A DNA stretch of 64,000 nt from NCBI GenBank assembly GCA_002102555.1, contig MCFL01000090.1, forward strand, positions 1-64,000, read 5' to 3'. Position numbers and translations under genes: made by a program. Positions 11,486-22,565 of the stretch are shown piece after piece. Each line of letters opens with the position of its first letter. Within the stretch, counting starts at the first letter, position 1. The notes under the pieces are model-generated. The model had not been told where the DNA came from and made no database searches. It worked only from the letters and a program-made list of their open reading frames with translations. The stretch is from Catenaria anguillulae PL171 (taxonomy: Eukaryota; Blastocladiomycota; Blastocladiomycetes; Blastocladiales; Catenariaceae).

Positions 11486-13450
11486 CTATTGTTCAAAGTC
11501 ATCTAGGTCTGAATCAGGAAACACATCCGTCTCAAAATGTGTGCGCAAAGACGGCGACAACTCGACCCGACTCTCTCGCAAACAATACCGCATCACCTCG
11601 ACCGACACATTTGACCTAGCCAGCTGCAACGCCCGCTCGGTAATGGGGAGCACCTTGCCCGCGTCCATGTTCCACTTGACCACCTTGACCTGGTCGTACT
11701 TGAACGCCAGCTCCATAGGTGTTTCGAGCGACTCGGGAAACTCAAACCCGCGGCTCATCCACCAGGAAAACACATCGACACGGCCAAACTCTGCGGCGGC
11801 CGACAGAGGATCGACGGAAAAGTCGTACGGATCCATGCGTGCGCCTTTACACACAAGCACGTCCAACACATTGACCCTGCCCGCCTCGGCCGCACACACA
11901 ACGAGCCTGGGCATCAAGTCGCGCAATTTGGTGTCGGGCTCGTGGACGCGCAAATACTCAATGATCCAATCAACCGCCAAATACGCCCCAGACCTTGCCG
12001 TTTCCTCAAGCACCACTTCCCACACCTTGCTCGACGGCATGGCCGATTCGGATGTGTTGCGGACAAGCCACTCGAGCGCCGCACACTGGTTGTTTCGAGC
12101 CGGACCGAGAAGCGTGCCAAGATTCAGTGGTAAGTGCCGGAACTGCGACCGGTAGTCGCGCAGCACGTGCAATTGGCCTTGCTCGGCGGCCTTGCCGCGC
12201 ATGTGTGCAATGACATGATCGGGTTCTTGGGCCAGCGACAACAGGTCGGGCATCCACTCGAGGCGGCCAAATGCCGCAAGCATGACGGGATCGGCGCTGG
12301 TCGAGCCAATGCTCGGTCCGCGGTTGGAGCTTCCAAATCGCATCAACCGATACCGGGTACACTGATCCCACCACTCAACCACATCGTCGTACCCATTGTC
12401 CAATGCCGAACGATGCGCCATGGGCGTAAACTTCATGTCAAGCCCAGACTGCGCCCACCACTGCAACACGTCTAACCTACCGTGTTCGCTTGCGGCATCC
12501 ATGGCATGCACCGAGTACTCGATGGCGGGCGACTTGATGGCAAACCACGACAGGCAATTGATGTGCCCATACTCGCTCGCAATATCCATTGCCGTGGGCG
12601 CAATCGCCGACGCGCGCGTTGGGAACCGCACGTCGTATCGGTCGGCATTGCGCAATGCCCAGTCGAGCACGTGGTCGTTGCCATACTCGCATGCCTCGCG
12701 CCAGTGACTCTGCTCGAACGTGGCGCCGCCGCCGTCGCGCGCAAACCAGTATCGAAGCACGTTGAGGTTACCCGAACTGCATCCGTACATGATGCCCGTG
12801 CGCGTGTCGTCGCTGCTGGCGATAACCGGAAAAGATAAAGCTGCCTTAGCCCACCAGTCGAGGACATGAGAATGGTCGTTTTTCGAGGCAGACACAAGTG
12901 CCTGCGCCGAATAGAATGACTCGCCCAGGTCGATGGTTGCAAGCCAATCGAGCACGTCGACATGCCCAGCTTCGGATGCCGAGTCAAACATGCGCACATT
13001 GAGTCGGGAAAAGTCAAAGCCACGGGCATGGAGCTTTTGCAGCACAGCGAGTTGGCCGCGATAACACAGTGCATCGGTCAATCGGCAACAAAACAGAAAT
13101 GGCAAGGACGTTTCCGGTGCACACATCCATTTGGACAGGGGCCATTGCTCGACAAGCGACCACAGGGTGTCGACTGAGCCGATTTTGCAAACAGTGTAGA
13201 GGTCGAGGAACGGATCCGGCCCCCCTTCGTACACTGCGCAGTCGGGGGATGAGTTGACGATGCAAAAGAGGGCACAGAAGGCGGCCGGGGTGGCCGAGCG
13301 AGGCAGGACTCGGAGAAGCGAGAGGCTTGGGTTATGGATACCATGATTAGGCTCGCCCTTAGTGTCAATGAAGTGCGGTGCGAACGATAGAATGAGGTCG
13401 AGGATGCACAGCGGCAGCGTTGGGACAAGGGGTTTGTTGGATGGTGGCAT
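11486..13450 (-). CDS. WW-type ankyrin-repeat protein
   Basis: Single-exon gene for 654 residues, starting at the ATG at 13450 (MPPSNKPLVPTLPLC). The frame is open 10 codons further upstream but without an ATG. Residues about 10-70 hold the conserved family head (LPLCILDLILSFAPH...LLRVLPRSATPAAFCALFC), F-box-like at the LP-LIL positions. It continues with about 15 imperfect repeats of 30-38 residues, such as ASEAGHVDVLDWLATIDLG, ASKNDHSHVLDWWAKAAL and ASEHGRLDVLQWWAQSGLD. The mid-protein segment 'LASFG/LAAFGRLEWM' is shared with the other copies and breaks the repeat register at the same place. The likely role is protein-protein interaction; partners are unknown. Confidence 0.82.
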   Translation of the reverse strand: MPPSNKPLVPTLPLCILDLILSFAPHFIDTKGEPNHGIHNPSLSLLRVLPRSATPAAFCALFCIVNSSPDCAVYEGGPDPFLDLYTVCKIGSVDTLWSLVEQWPLSKWMCAPETSLPFLFCCRLTDALCYRGQLAVLQKLHARGFDFSRLNVRMFDSASEAGHVDVLDWLATIDLGESFYSAQALVSASKNDHSHVLDWWAKAALSFPVIASSDDTRTGIMYGCSSGNLNVLRYWFARDGGGATFEQSHWREACEYGNDHVLDWALRNADRYDVRFPTRASAIAPTAMDIASEYGHINCLSWFAIKSPAIEYSVHAMDAASEHGRLDVLQWWAQSGLDMKFTPMAHRSALDNGYDDVVEWWDQCTRYRLMRFGSSNRGPSIGSTSADPVMLAAFGRLEWMPDLLSLAQEPDHVIAHMRGKAAEQGQLHVLRDYRSQFRHLPLNLGTLLGPARNNQCAALEWLVRNTSESAMPSSKVWEVVLEETARSGAYLAVDWIIEYLRVHEPDTKLRDLMPRLVVCAAEAGRVNVLDVLVCKGARMDPYDFSVDPLSAAAEFGRVDVFSWWMSRGFEFPESLETPMELAFKYDQVKVVKWNMDAGKVLPITERALQLARSNVSVEVMRYCLRESRVELSPSLRTHFETDVFPDSDLDDFEQ

Positions 13451-13988
13451 GATGGTCGGTCGGGTAATCACCTCTGGCAAGTGCTTCTATTGCATATCGG
13501 TCGTCGATGCCTCATGTACGAGCACATTATATACATAGCTCCTCTCAAGGACACACCCCGACCATCAGGCTTGAAATCATTCCGACAAGATCGACACGAC
13601 CGACAACTGCGGGTCTGGTCCCTTCTGGACGCCTTCTGGGTCCCTTCTGGGTTCCCTGTTCTCTGCCGCAGTCGATCCAGACAACCCAGACAGGAACAGT
13701 GCATACCGCACAATTTGCGACGTCGAGTGAATAAGATGTAGCACAATGCAACCGTGGCTATGTCCATATTGGTCTTTTGACACCTGGCGCATTCACTCTC
13801 CACGCGGATCGAGCGTAGCGTTTACTTCTCCTTCAGTCGGCAGTCCGTCGCTTTGCCACAGCCCCGCTCAACCGCGCGGCATCACGCTCCTGGCTCGAAG
13901 TTGACCGTGCTGTGCCCCTTGTCCCGTGCAAGTATATTTGTAGTCGTAAGTGACATACACCAACTCTGATTGAACCATACGGCAAGAA
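13451..13988. other. Divergent intergenic region
   Basis: Lies between two divergently transcribed genes (WW-ankyrin - and RING-H2 +). At about 13617-13660 there is a short tandem-like stretch in which GTCCCTTCTGG / CGCCTTCTGG / GTCCCTTCTGG recur. No protein-coding gene is supported. Confidence 0.45.
13526..13535 (-). promoter_or_regulatory. Candidate TATA element
   Basis: Reads GTATATAATG on the minus strand, about 75-85 bp upstream of the WW-ankyrin ATG at 13450. It is placed as a core-promoter TATA box would be, but this rests on position and sequence alone. Confidence 0.3.
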
Positions 13989-15342
13989 ATGGATGCAGAG
14001 GACGAAGATCCAGCCTTGCTTGGCGACGCATCGGCATCCGTCGGGGTTCCGGTCGCGTCCATGGCTCTCTTTGCCTTTGCGGCGACCGCAAACCTGCTTC
14101 GTCAAGCAGGTCACTCTTTTCTCCATCGGTACATGTGCACCCTCAGTCTTTCCAAACTTGATCTGTCCTGACCTCTTGGCTTCACTCCGAACGAACGTGT
14201 AGCGCCCGCGACTTGTCTGCGATTCAGCTCGTTGCGCCTCCCATCATCATTTCGCTCCTTTTGCTCGGTATCTTTCTTCCACTTTGGCTTTCGCTTTTAC
14301 ACATTGTGCTCGGGGTTCAACAGTGTGGTGACCCAAACCTGCGCTCAATACCCAGACCACTCGTCCAGATCGTCCTTTATTGCCCTTGCCATGTTTCTCG
14401 TCTTGAAATCGGCATGGGTGCTCGACTCTGTTCGCAGCGCTTTGCATCCAACTCGCCTGTTGATGCACCAATCCCATACCGACAATAACAACAACATTCG
14501 CGTCCCTCTCAACTCGGCAAGAACAATTGACGAACGCATCGAACAGTCTTTTCGAGCCATCATCACCCTTCTGACATGCGTCGTTGCCGCCACATTTGCT
14601 CTCAGTACGTGCCGATTCTGCCACCCACTTGCATACCATCCGGACATCACTCACTTGACCCCAACGTTGTACAATGCACATAGCCCTTCTCGTCATCTCA
14701 TCGCACAACCACGCTCTCATTGCTTCCCACCTCCCCGTCCTCGCCTCCTCGACCCTGCGCCTCCTTGCAAGTTACCCATCCGCCGATACCTGGGTCCTCC
14801 TCTCCGTCACCATGCTGCCCCTCATTCTCGCCATTGCAGACCCATGGGTCGGGCACTTGTGGACGTATCCCCACAACCAGCGTACACCAGCAACGCTCTC
14901 TGACGCCATTCGCCGCATTGATTTCGGGCAACTCGTTGGCCGCGTGCGATTGCATGTTGTCTGCGACCGCGATCATTCAGTTGACAACACTGCTGTTCAT
15001 GCAGCTGCCCATGCAGATAAGGAAAACCATGGCAGCACCATGCTGATTCCTGTCCAGGCTCGCGAAATGGTTCCCATGGTCTGGTCACCTGTCAGCGCAT
15101 GCCCCAACCAGCTCCTTCTTGGCCGCCCCGCATCACCCGATTGTGAGATTCATGTACATATTCCCCGATCGGAAGCGTCGTGCGCGATTTGCTTGACGCA
15201 TTACGTGCACGGCGATCCGGTCTGGCGATTCAACTGCGGCCATCATTTTCATTCGCATTGCGTCGTCAAATGGTGTGCCATGGTGTCCAGCTGCCCATTG
15301 TGTCGTCAGTCGATCGAGGACATGGACGTGGACGCCAAATGA
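13989..15342 (+). CDS. Membrane-anchored RING-H2 E3 ligase-like protein, second copy
   Basis: Predicted 370-residue membrane protein. Exons are 13989-14128, 14203-14267, 14356-14604 and 14684-15342. The introns (74, 88 and 79 bp) are GT-AG and phase-consistent. Hydrophobic segments: VASMALFAFAATANLL; LVAPPIIISLLLLG; SFIALAMFLVLKSAWVL; IITLLTCVVAATFAL; TWVLLSVTMLPLILAIADPW. A linker of about 130 residues leads to a C-terminal RING-H2 finger: CAIC...FNCGHHFHSHC...CPLC, with all eight ligands kept. It is a paralogue of the 3778-5011 gene in exon number, membrane topology and RING position. The linker and loop sequences have diverged strongly. The expected activity is ubiquitin transfer at a membrane, with the RING in the cytosol (inference). 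Confidence 0.8.
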
Positions 15343-15517
15343 GTTGCCGCCTTTTCCCTTTTATAATGACCCGATTGAGCACACCTTCCCCAACGGGACT
15401 TATTGTGTGTGTATTTTCCAGCAAGTTTTCTTCTTTTTTTGGCAATCTTGTCTCTTTTTGTTTATTTGGAATCAAATGAGAAACATCCATGTATATATGT
15501 CGACAATTCCCCACAGC
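15343..15517. other. Convergent 3' spacer
   Basis: Only 175 bp separate the RING-H2 stop codon from the stop codon of the CFAP99-like gene on the other strand. It is T-rich (TTTTTTTGG, TTTTTGTTTATTTGG) and likely holds overlapping 3' ends. Confidence 0.5.
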
Positions 15518-17882
15518 TCATCCAACCACCTTGTCTAACCGGAGCACCATTGCAATTGCGTCCGTCAACCGCCTCCCCTCGAGCTTTTTCGGCTCCTTTG
15601 GCTTTCCATCTCCATCCAATCCGTCCTTGTCATCGTCATCTGAACCCTCAATCGTGGTCAGCTCGGGCGCACTTGAATACTTGTCAACCTTGCGCAGTTT
15701 GAGCAACGGAACGTGCTTGCGCAGGTCCACCTTGTTCCACGTGTTGTCGGCCAATCCGCCGTGAATGGAGAGATTCGGCAGCGAAACAGAGATGGGCGGC
15801 GTGGGTGGGCGCGACACGGGCTTTTCAACGTGCTTGATGCGGACTCGGTAGCGGTGCGGGGATGCCGAGTTGGATGCAATGAGCTTGAGTTTTTCTGTGA
15901 AGATGCACAACACTTGAGACATGAGGCGATTGAATGTGCACGAGCATCTGGATGACGAGGTATACCGGACCTTTGCGCTTATCCGCCAGCTTGCGTTCCA
16001 TCTCCTCCATCTCAGACAATGTTTGCAACCTGCTTGCCGCTTGCCCCAACGCACTGGCCACTGATCGATTCCCACCCGCGCCCGACCCGGACGTGGACGC
16101 CCCAGAGCCGCGTGAATTGGCCGCAGAAACCCTGGCGCGCCTGCTGCACATAGTCCATGCTCTTTTGCAACTGCTCACACTTTTCGGCCTTTTCTTTTGC
16201 AATCTCGTCACGCCGTTTGTCCTCGGCGGCCTTAGCCACGGCTCTGGTCTGAATCAGCCGCTCTTGCAATTCAACAATCGACATTTCCGTCAACAGTCCA
16301 ACATTGGACGAGCTCGTCAGGTCCACGACATTGGCGCCATTCAACATTTGTCTGCCACTTACTCCAACCAGCGCCACAGTTGCGGCTTCGAGCGCGCGGA
16401 TCTGGCGAATCAATTCGCGGCGTTCCTCGAGATCCTGCGCGGCGCGCCGGGCAGCGTCTTGGCGTTGCCGCTCGACCTCGGCCGCGGCTTCACGTGCCAG
16501 GCGATGCTTTTCTTCGGCCACGCGCGATTTGGCGAGTGCCACGCGATCAGATAGGTCTTGGACCTCGGCCACACGCGCTCGGTTAGCCGCGTCGAGCTCG
16601 CGTTGTGCGAGTTCAAAGTCGGCAATGCGTGCTTCGAGGTCGGATTTGACTTGCAGAGCAACAATTCTACAAGGACCACCATAACTTCAGTGAGTCAAGT
16701 ACACCCACCCCAACTTGAATCGACTGACGTACTGTTTCTCCTTAACCGCCACCTCGCGCTGAATCCCAGCCTCCTCCTTTGCCAACTGCACACTGATGCG
16801 CAACCGCCTCAACTCTGCCTCTCTCTCCTCGTGTACCGCGCGCCTTGCCTCTGCCTCTGCCTCGCGCACCTGGTCGGGATCCACAAGGCCCATGAGCGCA
16901 TGCGCCAGGGCCTTGTCTGCAGCCGCCTCGCGCTTCTTGTGCATGGCGGTTTCACGCATGATGGTTGTTGCAGTAAGCTTTGGACCGCTGGTGGCAAGTG
17001 GCGACGACACATAGCTGGGCATGTGGCCCAATTTGTGTGGCAATGTTGGCTCCGGTGCATCGGCGCTTGGCGTTGGCATGGATTGAGTGGCGGTGGCTGC
17101 GACTGCCGACGGCGCCATGTGTTTTGCGCGCTGTTTTGCATGTTGCTGCATCATGCGCCGCCGCTCGCGCTCGCGCTTTTCGTTGGCCAGCTGCTCTTTG
17201 GTTTTACGAACGTAGTGGGATTCCGGGATGGTACGTGCTTTGGGCTGGTTGGGCACGGGTTCGGGCGTGGGCACGCGAGGGGTTCGTGGGCGCGTGAGGA
17301 CGGGCGCAATGGGTTTGGTTGGCTGTGCGGAGGAGGGTTTGGTTTGCTTGCCGCGGGATATGTAGAGTTGGAGTTTGGTGAGGAATGGGGCGAGGGTAGT
17401 GAGGCGGGAAGATAGGTTGGCTGATAGAGTCTGGTTATGGATATCATTGTTAGTTCATTGCAAATCCGTCGGCACCAAGAGTGAATCCGCTGAACCTCTC
17501 GGTATGTTTCATCGTCGTAAATGTCGGCCAATGCTGCCGAAACAATGCGATGATGATGTTTGAGAAACGTCAAGAATCGATCAAGCTTCTTGGCCGCCAG
17601 GTACGAGCCAGCAATGCCCGTCAATTCCGGGATCGCGCTCGATGTGGGAATCGCTTGTGTCCACAGCACGATCAAGACGGCTCGGCACTGCTGAATGTCT
17701 TGCTGCTTGACGGTCCTGCCCGAGCTTGCACCAGGAACTTGCGAGGCATACGAAGAGACGACTGAATGAATTGCACGCTTGTGGCTGTGGTAAAAAGTCA
17801 CGGCTCGTGCGAGGAGGGCCTCAGGTGCCAATTTGCCGCTGCCCGCTGAAATCGTCATGCTCTGCGCGCGGGTGCGAGCCAA
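15518..17882 (-). CDS. CFAP99-like axonemal protein (five exons)
   Basis: Predicted 695-residue protein. Exons are 17882-17496, 17430-16733, 16666-16131, 16060-15971 and 15894-15518. Phases agree at all joints. The first intron (17431-17495) and the third (16061-16130) have weak donors, so their edges are less sure. The N-terminal ~130 residues are helical (ELTGIAGSYLAAKKLDRFLTF, IYDDETYRE). A Pro-rich central motif follows (PVLTRPRTPRVPTPEPVP then ARTIPESHYV). Long coiled-coil stretches come next, rich in Arg, Glu and Ala. The tail is acidic then basic (EGSDDDDKDGLDGDGKPKEP). The helical head, the 'PKPR..P.PEPIP...IP.S.Y' motif and the coiled coil together match my knowledge of cilia- and flagella-associated protein 99. 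This supports an organism with flagellated cells. Other coiled-coil axonemal proteins are the alternative. Confidence 0.65.
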
Positions 17883-18803
17883 TCAGTGAGCTGCATGTGA
17901 CTCTAAGCCTGATGGGCGACGAAACGGACATGTTGTTCTTCTTCCGGCATTGAGACGAATGTTGTCAACGCTTCAATCAGACCCGCCTTTTTTGTTGAAC
18001 CCATTGTCGGTTGCGGATCATTGTCAATCGCAGAGTCAGCTGAACTCGGGAGGTCTGGCGATGGCTGAGCATTTGGCAGATCGATTGGTCCAATGGACTC
18101 GACGGAATGCGACGAAAAAGGACGAGCCAACATGTTGCTGAGTGTCGCTTGTCCGTATCTACTTCATTTCATGCTACTTCGCCTTTCGGCGACATCCGCG
18201 CCCACTCGCGACAACACGCGCCTGTTCGCAGGCATCCCAGGCGTGCCGCGTAATTGCCGACAATTGCCGACTTGCTGGCCAAACAAATTGAGACATTCTA
18301 CGCCTTCATAGTTGCACCGCAGTCAGGCCATGTACACACCATCCCGCTGCCATTGTTGTTGCCATGTTCCCTCATTAGCACCTCAGAGTTCTCGTCATCA
18401 TCACATCGGCCAATGCCGATGGACATCTATCCGCAGCAATCAGCTAGATCGGTCTTTATCGTGGCCACATATGGCGCCGACGTCGCACAGCTTAGCGTGG
18501 ACTCCGTTTTCTTGTCTCCTTGGATGCGGAAAAGGTTGATGGCAGGCACCGGACGCGTTAATTGAGTCCGCCACTCACTTGACGCAACTGCGAAATTGGC
18601 ATGGGAAAGAGCAATGTGCGTGACAAAACCAATGCTTGCGCAGGCGGCCATGGGTCCCGAATCGATCGTGGCGGCGTTGTATGCCGGCCCGTTGCAGACC
18701 GGCCTGCCCCTCATAACCCGAGCCCAACCCTCGCTGATGTCACCCTATCACGAACTACTCGACCGAGCAATGTCTTTGGCCGACGATCAACATAACCCGC
18801 CAA
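17883..18803. other. Divergent intergenic region
   Basis: Lies between the 5' ends of the CFAP99-like gene (-) and the aminopeptidase gene (+). A 76-residue minus-strand frame at 17903-18133 could be a 5' exon or leader frame of the CFAP99-like gene, but no splice joint is convincing. Nothing else is recognised. Confidence 0.4.
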
Positions 18804-21800
18804 ATGCTTTCCTCACAACAATCTGATTTGCAGCTTATGCCGGCTGCCCCAGAGCGGCCCCGAGTGGAGCTCCCAGCCAACGTCATTCCTCGACACTACG
18901 ACCTCACGCTGCGTCCCGACTTGGCCACATTCTTTTCCCAAGGACAAGTGATCATCACATTGGATGTGGCAGCTAACTCGACTTCAATCACGCTCAACGC
19001 GCTCGACATCCAGGTCAATGCTGCCAAATTGGTGGCGGGTGACGGCGCGGCGCCGGTGGATGCGGAGGGTGATCCGGTTTACAACTTGGTCGAGCAAACG
19101 GTCACTCTGTGCTTCCCGGCGCACTCGCTGCGCGTCGGATCCAGGGGAGTCAAGCTCATTCTTGACTTCACGGGCAAAATCAACTCTGGTATGATGGGAT
19201 TCTATCGGTGCAAGTATACAGAGGGAGACGACAAGGATGATGCCTGCGCAAAGTATGCCGCAGCGACACAATTCGAAGCAACCTTTGCGCGCGCTGCTTT
19301 GCCGTGCTTTGACGAGCCAAAGTACAAGACCACGTTTGACGTGACAATCGTGGTGGACAACCACTTGACGGCGCTGTCGAATGGGGATGTGGTGAGCCAG
19401 GATCCTGATCCGGCCGATGCTGGTAAGAAGGTGGTGAAATTTGAACGGACGCCTGCCATGTCAACCTATGTACGGTCACGACGCTCTCTCCATGATACAC
19501 GCTCGCCATCGTACTCTGCGCAAGAACAATTTACCATGTATTGTCCCATAAATGCAGCTCCTAGCCTGGGCAATCGGCGAGTTTGAATACATTGAAGCCT
19601 ACACCCGCCCAACACCTGCGCTGCCCGACCCGGTCCGATGCCGCGTGTACACGACCAAGGGCCTTGTCCACCGCGGCCAGTTTGCGCTCGCTCTTGCGAC
19701 CAATTTGCTCGAGCTCTTTTCCGACATGTTTGCCATTCCATACCCGTTGCGCAAGTGCGATCAAGTCTGTGTGCATGAATTCGCATGCTTTGCAATGGAA
19801 AATTGGGGTGTGGTGATGTATCGTGACATTGCGCTGTTGTTGGACACGGCGGCGGAGGGACCGAGCGGGCGAGGGAACTCGGCGGCGGCTGGCACGGAGT
19901 TGGCAAGCGAGCAGGCCAAGATGATGGTTGCGACTACGGTGGCGCATGAGTTTTCACATCAGGTATGTATGCCCGTGCGTGTATGATGACTTGACCGATC
20001 CACAGTGTGCAGCTGACCGATTCCTTTTGGATGCCACAGTGGTTTGGAAACCTGGTCACATTTACTGAGGTGCGTCCGCATCATCCTTTGATGCCTTGCC
20101 TTGCTTGCTTGAATTGTCAACTCACTTGCGCAATCGTGCACTGTACCGATAGTTTGACGACCTTTGGCTCAATGAGGGCTTCGCCACTTGGGTCGGCACC
20201 TATGGGACCGCTCTCATGTACCCGCAATGGGAGTGCGTATCATCATTTTGCGCATACATTGCTCGGCGGCTGACGAGATGGAGTTGATCCTCATTCGCAG
20301 TGTATGGACGCAATTCGTTTCTGACGACTTTTCATTCGCCCTTCGGATCGATGGCTATCGCTCGTCACACCCTGTTCAAGTTCGAGTCGTTGACCCAAAG
20401 GAGATTGAGGAGATCTTTGACGACGTTTCGTATAGCAAGGGATCCAGCGGTCCGTTCCTGCGCTCATTCTCAGACTGACCGGCCGCCTGACTCGCTCACA
20501 ATCACCCGAAACACAGTCATTCGCATGCTCGCTGAATGGCTTGGGCCCGACACCTTCCTCACCGGAATTCGCGCTTACCTGCGTCAATATGCCTACCAAA
20601 ATACCACGACCGAGGACCTCTATCGCATTCTGTCGGAAACGTCTGGGCAAGATGTCTCGTCCGTCATGGGCATCTGGACTCGTCAAGTCGGATACCCGGT
20701 TCTCACGCTCTCGGAAAGTGGTCGCTTGACGCAACGCCGTTTTCTCCACACTGGCCGCACCGACGAGCACGAGGATGATGACTCGACCATCTGGCCACTG
20801 CCGCTCAACGTTGCCCTTGTCCCAACCGCTTCTGATTCAACGGATCAGAAGACACGTCCATCAACCACTGTCCTGTCGCGAGAACTCATGGTTGACAAGC
20901 ACCTCAATTTGCGCATTCTTGAGACCAGCTCAATGTCGCCACCTCTCTTTGTCATCAATTCGGACCGGATCGGGCTGTACCGTGTCGCATACCCACCGGC
21001 CCACCTGCGTTCGCTCGCGCACGCCGCAGCTCAAGGGCGCTTGTCGGTCCGTGACCGCCTCGGCCTTGTTGACGACGCATTCAACCTTGCGCGCGCGGGA
21101 GACATTCAAATCACCGAGTACTTGACGCTGCTGGCTATCATGATTCCCAACGAACGCGACTTGGTCGTTGTCAAGGAGGCGGCTCGCGGAATCGGAGCAT
21201 TGAGCCAAGTCGTGCGCACAGCGGTCGAAACACGGGCGGATATGGACGTGATGTGTGCGTTCCGAGCGCACTTGTTTGGATCGCACGTGGACCGGCTCGG
21301 GTTTGATCCGGTCCTGGGCGAGGATGCGTTGGTCAGGTTGTTGCGGCCGCTTGTTGTCGAGCAGGTTGGGTTGGCGGGTGGTCAGCACGTGATTCGTGAA
21401 GCGCAGAGGCGGTTTGAGCTGTTGTTGGAGGGCGGCGGTGGCGAGGACGGTAAGGCCATCATTGCGCCGGACATGTACAAGGTCGTCTTTTCATTGGTGG
21501 TTGCAAATGGTGGAGAGCAAGCGTGGCAGCATGTGTTCGATTTGTACCAGTCGAGTTCGTTGGCGGACATCAAATTTGGAGCCCTGTATGCCCTGGGACA
21601 GGCGACAGACGAGACGCTCGTCTTGCGGACGTTGGCGTTGGCAATTGATACAGACGTCGTGCGTCAGCAAGACATTGACCATGTACGCAGCGCCTTCACT
21701 TTGCCCGTTCCGTGTTCTTCTTCTTGCTCATGTTCCCTTGCTCCCCTAGGTGTTTACATCGGTGAGCGAAAACCCAACCCATCGGTCGCTTCTATGGTCA

Positions 21801-22142
21801 TTTCTCAAATCCAACTGGCCGCTCATGTTTACCCGATACGACGCCCAAGCCGGCATCCTGGCCCAGTGCATCTCGAATGCGACCATTTTCGCGACCACAG
21901 ACCGTGACTTGGCGGACATCAAGGCATTTTTTGAAGACAAGGATACGTCGTCGTTTGTTCGCACGCTCAACGAGGTGTGTGAGCGGGCATTGGCCATGAC
22001 GTTGTGGGTCAAGCGGCAAGGCAAGGACGCGGTGAGCTGGTTGAGGCAGTGGAATGTGGCCGTCGAAAACAAATCGCAGGAGCTTTATAGCGTCCTTGAA
22101 GGTGACCATCATCCCTCGATTCAGGCTCCACTGTCAGCGTAG
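18804..22142 (+). CDS. M1-family zinc aminopeptidase (seven exons)
   Basis: Predicted 962-residue puromycin-sensitive/Ape2-type aminopeptidase that removes N-terminal residues from peptides. Exons are 18804-19469, 19558-19962, 20040-20069, 20153-20232, 20301-20449, 20517-21682 and 21750-22142; the third is only 30 nt. All introns are GT-AG and all phases agree. The N-terminal beta domain starts LPANVIPRHYDLTL and contains LPCFDEPKYKTTFD and MSTYLLAWAIGEFEYIE. The zinc site is complete after splicing: HEFSH, 18 residues, then E in LWLNEGF (HExxH-X18-E), with WFGNLVT between. The usual exopeptidase motif GAMEN reads FAMEN here (ACFAMENWGVVMYRD). The C-terminal ERAP1_C-like helical domain is full length. 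No signal peptide is seen, so the enzyme is probably cytosolic. Confidence 0.9.
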
Positions 22143-22543
22143 TGGACCAATGTCCGATTTGGTTTCCTGTTGATTGCTTGCACTCTGCACATGTACACCC
22201 AATACACACGGCGGTTACCACGAGTTGGTTCCTTATGGTAGCGATCCGTCGTTGTGGTTGTGAACCGGGCCCACATGTGGGAATCTTTTGAAGACAGCCA
22301 GGAGCCGATCGTTGCGCTGGAACTGTGTTTTCGTGAGTGGCCGCTTCGTCTCAGGTTGAAAGCCTCCCTCTCTCAGTGACATTACAATAAGCTGGTGACT
22401 CTTCAATGGATAGCGTCCCAATGCAACCAACCGCCACGTCTTTGGCCACAGTAAACACTCGAACAGCCCGCCCGGTATTCGGCCCAAATGCTTGTCAACG
22501 GCCAAACGCCGGAATCGCCCTCGTCGCTGTCGAGCTGCTGATT

Positions 22544-22562
22544 CACACACACACACACACAC
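22544..22562. repeat. (CA)n microsatellite
   Basis: About nine uninterrupted CA units. It sits at the left edge of the WW-ankyrin relic, just before the readable PTYLFALVAVPP segment. Confidence 0.85.
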
Positions 22563-22565
22563 CAC

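Noticed and set aside
22544-22562. CA repeat as a CRISPR- or telomere-like array
   Set aside because: It is a simple dinucleotide microsatellite without spacers.
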